A stretch of DNA of 64,000 nucleotides from Nocardia sp. NBC_00403 (lineage in GTDB: Bacteria; Actinomycetota; Actinomycetes; Mycobacteriales; Mycobacteriaceae). The notes below the pieces were generated by a model, which searched no databases, was not told the DNA's origin, and saw only the letters and a list, made by a program, of their open reading frames with translations. A program made the position numbers and the translations under genes. Shown here piece by piece: positions 1 to 7,785 of this stretch; positions within the stretch are counted from its first letter, which is position 1, and each line of letters opens with the position of its first letter. The stretch lies in assembly GCF_036046055.1 (NCBI RefSeq), contig NZ_CP107939.1, positions 7,936,001 through 8,000,000 on the forward strand, in the 5' to 3' direction.

Positions 1-761
1 TTGATGTCGGTGAACGAACCACCAGTGAAGGTCGGCTCCTTACGGCTGCTGGAGAGCAGTTCGTAGCGGTCGAACCAGTACGCGATGGCCTTGAGCAGCA
101 CGAAAAGCCCGGCAAGCACGGCAAGTTGGATGCGCGCGGGACGAGTCAGCGTGCCTTCCCGACCGGAAAGACGCAGCCCGCCGAAGAGGTAATGCGTCAC
201 CAGGCTTGCGAAGAACGCGATGACGACAGCGACGAACAACCAGTTCAGCACCATCCGGTAGAAGGGCAGATCGAACGCGTAGAACCCGACGTCCAGGTTG
301 AACTGCGGATCCTTCTGCCCGAACGAGCCACCGTTGAGGAACAACTGCACGGTGACCCAATTCGACTGCGCCACCAGACCGGACAGCAGACCGAGCAGCA
401 CCGGGATGCCGATGCCGAACAGCTTCAACCTGCTCATCACGGTGGTGCGGTAGCGCGCGATCGGGTCATTCGGGCCCGCGACCGGAATGAAGACCGGACG
501 AGTCCGATAGCCCAGCAGCAGCGCCAGCCAGGCGACGAGGCCGACGAACACCGCGACCACCAAGAACAACAGCAATCGGGTGCGCAGGACAGTGAGATAG
601 ACGTTCCGGAAGCCGACCTCGCCGAACCACAACCAGTTCGTGTACGTGTCGGTCAGTCGTGGTCCCAACAAAAGCAGCGCCGCCACAATAATGGCCGCCA
701 CCAGCAGCACTCGGCTGCGTCGGGACAACGAAGGTAAGCCGGTGGGGGGCCGCATGCCCAC
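1..761 (-). CDS. UPF0182 family integral membrane protein (C-terminus beyond left edge)
   Basis: About 253 codons are visible; the gene runs off the left edge, so only the N-terminal membrane part is present. UPF0182 proteins are about 900-1000 residues with several N-terminal helices and a large soluble region; their function is unknown. Visible are a basic start followed by a hydrophobic run ([17 protein letters not shown], about residues 15-31), the family-like segment [14 protein letters not shown], and further helices near residues 55-75 and 105-125. The GTG start at 761 is chosen because GGAGAG lies 7 nt upstream; an in-frame ATG follows two codons later. It matches Rv3193c by sequence character and gene order. 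It is transcribed away from the PPA1309-like gene, with about 215 bp between them that must hold both promoters. Confidence 0.9.
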   Translation of the reverse strand, partial: MGMRPPTGLPSLSRRSRVLLVAAIIVAALLLLGPRLTDTYTNWLWFGEVGFRNVYLTVLRTRLLLFLVVAVFVGLVAWLALLLGYRTRPVFIPVAGPNDPIARYRTTVMSRLKLFGIGIPVLLGLLSGLVAQSNWVTVQLFLNGGSFGQKDPQFNLDVGFYAFDLPFYRMVLNWLFVAVVIAFFASLVTHYLFGGLRLSGREGTLTRPARIQLAVLAGLFVLLKAIAYWFDRYELLSSSRKEPTFTGGSFTDI

Positions 762-978
762 GATGCCACTCTCCAAGGTCCGGCGGCACTCGCACCGATA
801 TTTCGGCCGATGCGCCGCAGTCCGATGTTGCCGGTGGTCCTTGCGGACCTCTTCCGCGCCCACTCTACGGAATCGGACACCGTTCAGACGGCAGGGCCGG
901 AATTGCGCAGACCAGAAGGGCTGCCACTAACCCGGACCGGCGATCCGCGATCGACCGACCGTTTGATTGGATGTTTGT

Positions 979-1560
979 GTGACCGCTGACCTGCACGCCG
1001 AACTCGTCCTCGCCCGCTCCGTCCGGGAGGTGGCCGAATTCGTGGACGCCGAGGGCTGGGGGCACCCGCCGCAGATGTTCGCGCTGGTACGCACCGCCGA
1101 TCTGGTCGCGGCCGAGCCCGGCCTCATCGATGAGCTCGATGACGGCAACGAGCTGACTCCCGTTGCCCAGGAATCCTTTCCGGACGACGTGACCGGCGGG
1201 TCGATGGCACTCGACGAGTTCCTCGCGACCACAAGCTGGCCCGACGCTGTAGAGGGCTGTGTGCTGGTGCAGGAGATCGTGGTGCTCCCACCGGATGCCG
1301 AGAGCACCCTCGATGATGCGCTCGCACCACTGCTCGCCGATCACGACGCCGCCGACGCCGCCGCGCGCGCAGCTGCCGAGGCGCACCCGGAACGTCGTGA
1401 GGCGCGGCTGTTCGCGGCAGTGCTGCGCGAGGGCACATCGCTGGCGCTGCTGCAGGTGCGGCCGGAGGACGAAGCGGAAGACTTCGGCGACCTGGACCTG
1501 CGCACGTACCCGAACCTGGCACCCAACGTCATCGAAGCCCTTCTCCACACGTTCGAGTAA
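979..1560 (+). CDS. PPA1309-family conserved actinobacterial protein
   Basis: A 193-residue, acidic, cytoplasmic-looking protein without signal peptide or membrane segment. The pattern of an N-terminal helix (VREVAEFVDAEGW), then HPPQMFALVRTADL, and a C-terminal LDLRTYPNLAPNVIEALLHTFE-like tail is typical of the small PPA1309 family found almost only in Actinobacteria; no biochemical role is known to me. GTG 979 gives the usual short N-terminus; a TTG at 967 is a possible alternative. It sits alone between the divergent UPF0182 gene and the convergent PDZ protease gene. Confidence 0.8.
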   Translation: MTADLHAELVLARSVREVAEFVDAEGWGHPPQMFALVRTADLVAAEPGLIDELDDGNELTPVAQESFPDDVTGGSMALDEFLATTSWPDAVEGCVLVQEIVVLPPDAESTLDDALAPLLADHDAADAAARAAAEAHPERREARLFAAVLREGTSLALLQVRPEDEAEDFGDLDLRTYPNLAPNVIEALLHTFE

Positions 1561-1675
1561 CCGCCCATGGCTGTGCGGCCGACCGAGCGCAGGCGCCGCA
1601 GGAGCAGGAGCACCGGAGCGAACGCACGCAACTCCGCCGCAGCAGCGCCGGGGCGAGCGAAGGCGAGGCAGCCGC

Positions 1676-2710
1676 CTAATTGCAGGAGACTGTCGGCTTC
1701 CCCGCGTTGATGTCGTTGAGCGACGCGACGGCGCCGTCGAGGTTTTCGACCTTCACCAGGCGGAGGCCGTCCGGGATGCGCTGCTTGGCCTCGTTGCAGT
1801 TGGCGGCCGGGACGAGGAAGGTTTCCGCGCCCGCGTCACGGGCGGCCATCATCTTGTATTGGATGCCGCCGATCGGGCCGACCTTGCCGTCCTGGTCGAT
1901 GGTGCCGGTGCCCGCGACGAACTTGCCGCCGTCGAGTTCACCGGGTGAGAGCTTGTCGATCAGCGCGAGGCTGAACATCAGGCCTGCCGAGGGACCGCCG
2001 ATGTCGGCGAGGTTGAAGGTGACCTGCATCGGGGGACGCGCGCCTTCGGTCGGTGTCAGACCGAGATAGCCCTTGGCCGCGTCGTCCGGACGAGGAGCAA
2101 GGGTGATGCTCGCGCTCTGCTCGGCATTGCCGCGCCGGAACACCACGGTGATCTGGGCGCCGGGCGGTTGCGAGGACACCGCGGCAACCACGTCCTTCGG
2201 CGTGCTGACCAGTGCACCGTTGATGCTGATCAGCTCGTCGCCCGCGGCGAGCACGTCCTTCGCGGGGCCGTCGTCGCCGACCTTGCGCACCAGCACGACC
2301 GTCGGCAGGTGCAGATGATGCAGCGCGGCCATCTCCGCGTTGCCCTCGGAGTCCTTGAAGTCCTGCTGGTTGTTCTTGTCGATTTCCTCACGCGGCACTC
2401 CGGGCGGATAGACCTCGGCGCGCGGCACGAGGCCGTGTTCGCCGCTGACCCAGAAGCCGAACGCTTCGAAAACGTTCAGCCCGTCGCGCACCGAAACGGT
2501 GGTCATGTTCAGGTGCCCCGTGGTGGGGTCGAGCACCGCACCCTGCACATCGACGACCTGCTTGCCCTCGACCTCGCCGAGCGTATTGAACGTCGGCCCT
2601 GGTCCGAGTGCGACAAACGGCACAGTGAAGACGCTGCCCGCGACACCGAGCACGAGCACCGGGACGAAAGCGGCAACGAGGGTGAGGATCCGTCGATTCA
2701 CCTCGACCAC
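1676..2710 (-). CDS. PDZ domain Lon-like (S16) serine protease, YlbL family
   Basis: A 344-residue membrane-anchored protease resembling Rv3194c. One N-terminal hydrophobic segment (about residues 9-33) anchors it, with the rest probably outside the membrane. A PDZ domain covers about residues 135-205 (GPAKDVLAAGDELISINGA). The C-terminal part is a Lon/S16-like catalytic domain with the nucleophile Ser241 in GGPSAG and the general base Lys286 in GGIQYKM, so the Ser-Lys dyad is intact. The substrate is unknown. The gene is divergent from the metalloprotease gene, with 117 bp between. The GTG at 2710 has no clear ribosome-binding site; GTG 2701 is an alternative start. Confidence 0.9.
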   Translation of the reverse strand: MVEVNRRILTLVAAFVPVLVLGVAGSVFTVPFVALGPGPTFNTLGEVEGKQVVDVQGAVLDPTTGHLNMTTVSVRDGLNVFEAFGFWVSGEHGLVPRAEVYPPGVPREEIDKNNQQDFKDSEGNAEMAALHHLHLPTVVLVRKVGDDGPAKDVLAAGDELISINGALVSTPKDVVAAVSSQPPGAQITVVFRRGNAEQSASITLAPRPDDAAKGYLGLTPTEGARPPMQVTFNLADIGGPSAGLMFSLALIDKLSPGELDGGKFVAGTGTIDQDGKVGPIGGIQYKMMAARDAGAETFLVPAANCNEAKQRIPDGLRLVKVENLDGAVASLNDINAGKPTVSCN

Positions 2711-2814
2711 AGTAGTGATCGCCGCACCGATGGGCGGCGCAGGCGTGCGTTTACCACGTCCGGGTGTCCTCTGATTTCGCGCCGCGCGAACACAAGACCC
2801 CTATGCCGCACGCG

Positions 2815-2828
2815 TAACGTAAGGGGTA
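2815..2828 (+). promoter_or_regulatory. Putative -10 element for a leaderless metalloprotease mRNA
   Basis: TAACGT at 2815-2820 fits the actinobacterial -10 pattern TANNNT and ends exactly 7 nt before the ATG at 2828. That spacing would place transcription start on the ATG itself. No usable Shine-Dalgarno is present: the AAGGGG lies only one base from the ATG. No convincing -35 was seen. This is inference from spacing only. Confidence 0.4.
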
Positions 2829-4243
2829 TGAGTGACCTCCCCTTCGGATTCTCGAATCGCGATGACGACGACGCGCGCAAGCGTGGCGAGGAGCCGGGCG
2901 GTCCCGATGCGAACAACCCGCTCGGCTTCGGTGCGGGCGGCTTCGACCCGTCGCAACTCGGGCAGATGCTGACCTCGCTCGGGCAGATGCTCAGTGGTAT
3001 GGGGCAGCCAGGGTCGGCATCGGCCGGTCCGGTGAATTACGACGTCGCCAAGCGGCTGGCCCGGCAACAGCTCGGAGCCGACCTGACTCCGTTGACCTCG
3101 GGCGCGGCCAGCGCCGTGACCGATGCGGCGCACCTGGCCGAGGTGTGGCTCGATGGCGCGACCACCTTGCCCGCCGGTGCGGCCAAGACTGCGGCATGGA
3201 CGGCCAACGACTGGATCGAGGAGACGCTGCAGACCTGGAAGCGGCTGTGCGATCCGGTGGCCGAGCAGATCTCGGGCATGTGGACCTCGCAATTGCCCGA
3301 GGAGGCAAGGGAATTCGCGGGTCCGATGGTGGGCATGCTCAGCCAGATGGGTGGCCTCGCCTTCGGATCACAGCTCGGGCAGGCGCTCGGGCAGCTGGCC
3401 AAGGAAGTGCTGACCTCCACTGACATCGGTCTCCCGCTGGGACCGAGCGGCACCGCGGCGCTGCTGCCGGCGGCCATCTCGGAGTTCAGCGCCGGGCTGG
3501 AGCAGCCGGAGAGCGAGATTCTGGTGTTCCTGGCCGCCCGCGAGGCGGCCCATCAGCGACTGTTCGGTCATATCCCGTGGCTGCGCCAGCAGGTGCTCGG
3601 CGCGGTCGAGGACTATGCGCGCGGCATCAAAATGGACTTTTCCGCGCTGGAGCAGGCGGCGCAAGGTATCGACCCGATGGCACTGAGCGATCCCTCGAAG
3701 CTCGAGGAGATCCTGTCGCAGGGCACCTTCGAACCGCAGACCACCCCGGAGCAGAAGCAAGCCCTCGAACGGCTGGAGACGCTGCTCGCACTGATCGAAG
3801 GCTGGGTCGAGGTCGTCGTCACCGAGGCGGTCGGCGATCGCCTGCCCGGCGCGGGTGCACTCGCCGAGACGCTGCGCAGGCGCCGCGCCACCGGCGGCCC
3901 GGCCGAGCAGACCTTCGCGACCCTGGTCGGCCTGGAGTTGCGGCCGCGCAAACTGCGTGAGGCGGCGGCGCTGTGGCGGCGTTTGACCACCGACGCGGGT
4001 ATGGAGGCACGGGACGGCATCTGGGCGCACCCGGATCTGCTGCCGGATTCCGACGATCTCGACTCCCCTGCCGGCTTCATCGACTCGGTGATCGGCGGCG
4101 GCGCCACCGCGTTCGACGATCCGCTGGCCCAGCTGGCCGCGACCGAGGCCCGCGAACGCGACGAGGCCGAGCGCAAGCAGGCCGCGTCCGACGAGCCCGG
4201 CACCGGCGGTCCCGACCTCGGCAAGGACAGCGACAAGTCCTGA
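2828..4243 (+). CDS. Zincin-like metalloprotease, DUF2342 family
   Basis: A 471-residue protein matching the Rv3195 position and family (DUF2342, sometimes labelled zinc-dependent metalloprotease or F420-biosynthesis-associated protein). The N-terminal 65 residues are low-complexity and rich in Gly, Asp and Met. The core carries AAREAAHQRLFGHIPWL near residues 236-252, an active-site-like helix with E239, H242 and H248. The C-terminus is a disordered acidic/Lys tail. Proteolytic activity has not, to my knowledge, been shown, so the enzymatic name is family inference. The in-frame open region extends upstream to 2168, but ATG 2828 is chosen because the extension is only the antisense of the protease gene. 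Confidence 0.88.
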   Translation: MSDLPFGFSNRDDDDARKRGEEPGGPDANNPLGFGAGGFDPSQLGQMLTSLGQMLSGMGQPGSASAGPVNYDVAKRLARQQLGADLTPLTSGAASAVTDAAHLAEVWLDGATTLPAGAAKTAAWTANDWIEETLQTWKRLCDPVAEQISGMWTSQLPEEAREFAGPMVGMLSQMGGLAFGSQLGQALGQLAKEVLTSTDIGLPLGPSGTAALLPAAISEFSAGLEQPESEILVFLAAREAAHQRLFGHIPWLRQQVLGAVEDYARGIKMDFSALEQAAQGIDPMALSDPSKLEEILSQGTFEPQTTPEQKQALERLETLLALIEGWVEVVVTEAVGDRLPGAGALAETLRRRRATGGPAEQTFATLVGLELRPRKLREAAALWRRLTTDAGMEARDGIWAHPDLLPDSDDLDSPAGFIDSVIGGGATAFDDPLAQLAATEARERDEAERKQAASDEPGTGGPDLGKDSDKS

Positions 4244-4330
4244 GACTGTCCTGTAGATACCGCGGATCCCTGTGGATAACTGCAGGTTTCGCGGTGTCTG
4301 TGGCCTTGGCTGGTCCGCATACTGCTGGCC

Positions 4331-5197
4331 ATGACAACAACGATCCGCCCTCACGGTCCGATGCTGCATCCCCGGGTGACGATCCTGGTGCGCCCCTCCG
4401 GTGTGGTCCAACTCGGCTGGGACCCGGAGGGCGCACTGCTGCTGCACCCGGCCGAGCTGACCGTCGACACCGTGCTCGCCTTCCTGCGCCTCTTGGACGG
4501 ACTACAGACCAGACCGCAGCTCATCTGGCGAGCCGGAGAACACGGCATAGCACCGGAGCGTGCGCTTGCACTGCTGGCCGAGATCGACGATGCGGGCCTG
4601 CTCGTGCACCACGGCGACACCGCAGGACCCGTCCGTGCCGTGCGCGTGCACGGGCTCGGTCCGCTCGCGGACGCGGTATCGGCCGGACTGCGCGGGCTCG
4701 GGCTGCGGCCGAGCCGCTCCCGCGACTACCGCCCCGACGCCACGATCACCGGTTGGCGGGCCGATCTGGTACTGCTCACCGACTCGCTGGTGATAGATCC
4801 GCGTCTCGCCAATGACCTGGTGCTGCACCGGATTCCGCATCTGCACGTCCGCATCCGTGACAACAAGGGCGTCATCGGGCCGCTGGTGCTGCCCGGAATG
4901 ACCAGCTGTCTGCGCTGTGTCGACCTCATCCGCTGCCGGTACGACCCGGATTGGCCGTTGCTCGCCGCACAACTGCTCGGCCGGGTCGGGCACGCCTCGC
5001 CCGCAGGTATCGCGGCGACAACGGCGTTACTGCTCGGCGAATTCGAGGCGATCCGCAGTTGCTCGCCCCGGCACGAACTGGCCACTCTCAATTCCACCGT
5101 CGAGCTCGATCTTGCTTCGCATGTGATCGAGCGGCGCGAGTGGCCGCCGCACGCCGCCTGCGGATGTCGCGGAATCTTCGCTGGTCCGACTACATGA
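4331..5197 (+). CDS. TOMM leader-peptide-binding / cyclodehydratase-like (ThiF-related) protein
   Basis: A 288-residue protein at the Rv3196 position. The N-terminal third is a winged-helix-like region (LLHPAELTVDTVLAFLRLLDG). It is followed by a Rossmann-like segment (RAVRVHGLGPLADAVSAGL) and a family signature GPLVLPGMTSCLRCVDL with a CxxC, as in ocin-ThiF-like partner proteins of azoline biosynthesis. No precursor peptide or cyclodehydratase partner is nearby, so a natural-product role is doubtful and a conserved housekeeping role is more likely. CATACT at 4318-4323 ends 7 nt before the ATG, so the message may be leaderless. Two CxxC-type pairs (CLRC, CGCRG at the C-terminus) could bind zinc. 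Confidence 0.75.
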   Translation: MTTTIRPHGPMLHPRVTILVRPSGVVQLGWDPEGALLLHPAELTVDTVLAFLRLLDGLQTRPQLIWRAGEHGIAPERALALLAEIDDAGLLVHHGDTAGPVRAVRVHGLGPLADAVSAGLRGLGLRPSRSRDYRPDATITGWRADLVLLTDSLVIDPRLANDLVLHRIPHLHVRIRDNKGVIGPLVLPGMTSCLRCVDLIRCRYDPDWPLLAAQLLGRVGHASPAGIAATTALLLGEFEAIRSCSPRHELATLNSTVELDLASHVIERREWPPHAACGCRGIFAGPTT

Positions 5198-5279
5198 TTG
5201 TGGCGATTCTTACACTCTGCCAAGGAAAGGCCGCACATTGCGATGGCACAGTGACGGGTCTGTCCGCCATGATGGGTAC

Positions 5280-6623
5280 GTGTCTGAGATTGTGCGTCGT
5301 CGCTCATCCCGCAATGCCAAGTTAGCCAAGATTCCGCTGGGGATCGCAGGACGAGCCGCCGTAGGGTTCGGTAAGAAGCTGGCCGGTGGCGACAAGTCCG
5401 AGATCAACGCCCAATTGAACCAGAAGGCCGCCGAACAATTGTTCACCGTGCTCGGTGAGCTCAAGGGCGGCGCGATGAAGTTCGGGCAGGCGCTGAGCGT
5501 GATGGAGGCGGCGGTCCCCGAGGAGTTCGGCGAGCACTATCGCGAGGCGCTGACCAAGCTGCAGGCCGCCGCACCCCCGATGCCCGCCGGCACCGTGCAT
5601 CGGGTGCTCGACCAGCAGCTCGGCACCCAATGGCGGCAGCGGTTCCAGTCCTTCGACGACACTCCGGCCGCGTCGGCCAGCATCGGCCAGGTGCACAAGG
5701 CGGTCTGGTCCGATGGCCGGGTCGTCGCGGTGAAGGTGCAGTATCCCGGCGCCGACGAGGCCCTACGCGCGGATCTCAAGACACTGTCACGGATGACGGG
5801 GCTGTTCGCCTCGGTGATTCCTGGCGCCGACGTGAAACCACTGCTCGCTGAGATCACCGCGCGGACCGAAGAGGAACTGGACTACCGCAACGAGGCAACC
5901 AACCAGCGGGCGTTCGCTAAGGCGTTCGACGGGCATCCGGAGATCGTGGTGCCCAAGGTGGTGGCCAGCGCACCGAAGGTGATCGTCACCGAATGGCTCG
6001 ACGGCACCTCCGTCTCGGCGATCATCAAGCAGGGTGCGCAGGATCCCGAGGGCACCCGTGTGCTGCGCAATCGCGTCGCAGGTCTGATGGGCAAGTTCCA
6101 CTTCTCCTCACCCGAGACCGTCGGCCTGCTGCACGCCGACCCGCATCCCGGCAATTTCATGATGCTGCCCGACGGCAAGCTGGCGGTCATCGACTTCGGC
6201 GCCTGCGCACCCATGTCCGACGGCTTCCCCGAGGTGCTCGGCCGCATGCTGGCGCTGGAGGTGGAGGAGCGCTTCGACGAGCTGACGGAACTGATGTACG
6301 ACAACGGCTGGGTGATTCCCGGTCGCACCATCACCGATAAAGAGATCGCCGACTATCTACGGCCGTTCACCGACCCGGTGCAGACGGATTCGTTTCACTT
6401 CACCCGTAAGTGGATGCAGCGGGTGGCGGGCAAGGCGTCCGATCTCGCGAGTCCCGAGATGAAGACCGCACGCGCCCTGCAACTGCCCGCCGAATACGTG
6501 ATGATCTTCCGCGTCCTCGGCGGCTCGGTCGGCATCCTGGCCCAGCTCGACGCGGAACTGCCGTTCATGCAGTTGGTGAAAACCTGGATGCCGGGCTTCC
6601 GGGAAGAGCGCACGGCCAGCTGA
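5280..6623 (+). CDS. AarF/ABC1/UbiB-family atypical kinase
   Basis: A 447-residue protein of the UbiB/ADCK atypical kinase-like family, at the Rv3197 position. Family motifs are present in order: the KxGQ-type motif in GGAMKFGQALSVMEAAVP, the Ala-rich nucleotide loop ASASIGQVHKAV, the lysine in VAVKVQYPG, the catalytic-loop HADPHPGNF and the metal-binding IDFGA. Members act on quinone or lipid metabolism, or as ATPases; the target here is not indicated. GTG 5280 (protein starting MSEIVRRRSS) is preferred over the upstream ATG at 5238, whose extra 14 residues do not resemble the family. A strong convergent terminator follows. Confidence 0.9.
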   Translation: MSEIVRRRSSRNAKLAKIPLGIAGRAAVGFGKKLAGGDKSEINAQLNQKAAEQLFTVLGELKGGAMKFGQALSVMEAAVPEEFGEHYREALTKLQAAAPPMPAGTVHRVLDQQLGTQWRQRFQSFDDTPAASASIGQVHKAVWSDGRVVAVKVQYPGADEALRADLKTLSRMTGLFASVIPGADVKPLLAEITARTEEELDYRNEATNQRAFAKAFDGHPEIVVPKVVASAPKVIVTEWLDGTSVSAIIKQGAQDPEGTRVLRNRVAGLMGKFHFSSPETVGLLHADPHPGNFMMLPDGKLAVIDFGACAPMSDGFPEVLGRMLALEVEERFDELTELMYDNGWVIPGRTITDKEIADYLRPFTDPVQTDSFHFTRKWMQRVAGKASDLASPEMKTARALQLPAEYVMIFRVLGGSVGILAQLDAELPFMQLVKTWMPGFREERTAS

Positions 6624-6672
6624 CCTTCGAAAAACGCACGGGCCGTTCACCACTGGCCGATGTCGACGCAAA

Positions 6673-6707
6673 AGAGCCGCCCACCTGATCTCGAGGTGAG
6701 CGGCTCT
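6673..6707. terminator. Bidirectional hairpin terminator after the AarF gene
   Basis: AGAGCCGC (6673-6680) pairs with GCGGCTCT (6700-6707), with an inner ACCT/AGGT extension and a short loop. TGTGCTTTCT follows on the plus strand and a TTTTGCG run on the minus strand. It lies between the converging AarF and whiB7 genes. Confidence 0.75.
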
Positions 6708-6793
6708 TGTGCTTTCTCGTTCGTGGGCCCCGATCCGGAGTGAATCGACCGGATGGGCCTCAGCGACCGGAGGGAGGGAGGGCACGAGCCTCA

Positions 6794-6837
6794 GCGTCAT
6801 GCCTGCGCCTCGCTGACGCTCGGCTCAGGCATGACGC
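6794..6837 (-). terminator. Perfect 12-bp inverted repeat downstream of whiB7
   Basis: GCGTCATGCCTG at 6794-6805 is exactly complementary to CAGGCATGACGC at 6826-6837, with a 20-nt loop. It starts about 40 nt past the whiB7 stop codon. It lacks a T-run, so it may be a processing or Rho-linked 3-prime stem rather than a classic intrinsic terminator. Confidence 0.5.
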
Positions 6838-6873
6838 CGGGGCGCTGCGCCGATGTGAGCTCGCGACGCTCGC

Positions 6874-7197
6874 TCATGCCGAGATCGCGACCTTGCGCGG
6901 ACGTCCACGCGGGCGCTTCCGGGCGATCACGACACCCTGGTCGAAGATCTCACCGCCCCAGACACCCCACGGCTCGCGCCGATCCACGGCTGCGGCCAGG
7001 CAGCCCTTACGGATCGGGCAGGACTCGCACAGCGCCTTGGCCTGCTCCAACTGGGTAGGGCTCTCGGCGAACCAGAGATCGGGGTCTCCGGCTCGGCAAG
7101 GCAGGACCTTCGTAACCTCCCGAGTGCGGGTAGGCAGTGCCACGGTTCGGCATGTCACGCCAGCGGTGGCCTGCGGCCAGCTCTCTGCGGTGAACAC
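6874..7197 (-). CDS. whiB7: WhiB7-type iron-sulfur transcription factor (intrinsic antibiotic resistance)
   Basis: A 107-residue Wbl protein. The four cluster cysteines are C34, C57, C60 and C66 (CESCPIRKGC), followed by the Wbl turn GVWGG at residues 78-82. A C-terminal AT-hook RGRPRK (about 97-102) marks the WhiB7 subfamily. WhiB7 binds the main sigma factor, recognises AT-rich DNA upstream of -35 elements and induces resistance genes when translation is impaired. The GTG start is fixed by AAGGAG 6 nt upstream. The gene lies directly downstream of uvrD2 in the same direction, but the 587-nt gap carries its own promoter, an upstream ORF and an attenuator. The same neighbours occur in M. tuberculosis (Rv3197A/Rv3198c). 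Confidence 0.96.
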   Translation of the reverse strand: MFTAESWPQATAGVTCRTVALPTRTREVTKVLPCRAGDPDLWFAESPTQLEQAKALCESCPIRKGCLAAAVDRREPWGVWGGEIFDQGVVIARKRPRGRPRKVAISA

Positions 7198-7276
7198 GTC
7201 GTTCTCCTTCAGCTCGTTTGCAGCGGTTCGTTTCGTTTCTTCTGCGAAACCGGTGCCGTCCGGCTGAAGGGCCGGG

Positions 7277-7320
7277 AAAAAATACTGGCCACGGTTTCGC
7301 TTCGGGCGATCCGTGGCCAG
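7277..7320 (-). terminator. Intrinsic terminator/attenuator in the whiB7 leader
   Basis: On the minus strand CTGGCCACGG (7320-7311) pairs perfectly with CCGTGGCCAG (7294-7285) across a 16-nt loop, followed at once by TATTTTTT (7284-7277). This is a textbook intrinsic terminator. It stands about 80 nt upstream of the whiB7 start and 16 nt downstream of the stop codon of an upstream ORF. Transcription of whiB7 must read through it, so it is best explained as a conditional attenuator. Confidence 0.88.
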
Positions 7321-7336
7321 GAGGTCGGGGTGTTCC

Positions 7337-7669
7337 CTACCTAGGTCGACATCTCTGTCGATTCCTGATCACGGTCGCTGGGTGTGCGGTGCGGAGGCGT
7401 GCTGCCTGCAGGTCCGCCGGTGCATAGCCGGCTTCGAATGCGTCGGTGCCGACGGCTGCTTTCGCAGCTGCCGGGTGCCAACCCGCGCTTGGCTTGTCCT
7501 GCGTGAGGGTGCAAATGGGGGAATGCATGTGCGTAAATCGCGCCCGCTCCCCGAATACACCGACGCCGGACAGACCGATCCCCTGCAAAGCGAGGATCCC
7601 CCGGGAGGCCGACATGACGGGTGCATTCACCGCAACGTCGTTCGCGTCGAAGTTCATGTAGTCGTTCAT
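7337..7669 (-). CDS. whiB7 leader ORF (uORF), 110 codons
   Basis: The ORF begins ATG AAC GAC TAC with an excellent ribosome-binding site upstream (AAGGAGGGAGG, its 3-prime GGGAGG 7 nt from the ATG) and ends 16 nt before the attenuator stem. It encodes a 110-residue peptide, MNDYMNFDANDVAVNAPVMS at the N-terminus, Ala-rich in the middle and Arg-rich at the end (RNRQRCRPR). No known domain is recognised. Short translated uORFs that sense ribosome inhibition are described upstream of whiB7 in mycobacteria; this one is unusually long. The strong RBS and placement argue it is translated; whether the peptide has its own function is unknown. Confidence 0.6.
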   Translation of the reverse strand: MNDYMNFDANDVAVNAPVMSASRGILALQGIGLSGVGVFGERARFTHMHSPICTLTQDKPSAGWHPAAAKAAVGTDAFEAGYAPADLQAARLRTAHPATVIRNRQRCRPR

Positions 7670-7747
7670 TGGTCTGCCTCCCTCCTTAACTCGTTGTCTG
7701 TTAGCTGAACTCTGCGCGCCGAGATGACCTCCCGGTGCGTGATTCCC

Positions 7748-7785
7748 ACCATATGCAATGTCGGCAGAACCGACAACCTATTTTC
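7748..7785 (-). promoter_or_regulatory. Putative WhiB7-autoregulated whiB7 promoter
   Basis: On the minus strand the order is GAAAATA (7785-7779), TTGTCG (7776-7771, -35-like), a 17-nt spacer, and TATGGT (7753-7748, -10-like). WhiB7-dependent promoters are known for an AT-rich stretch a few bases upstream of the -35, which fits. The promoter overlaps the 3-prime end of uvrD2 and would give a leader of roughly 540 nt. Confidence 0.6.
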
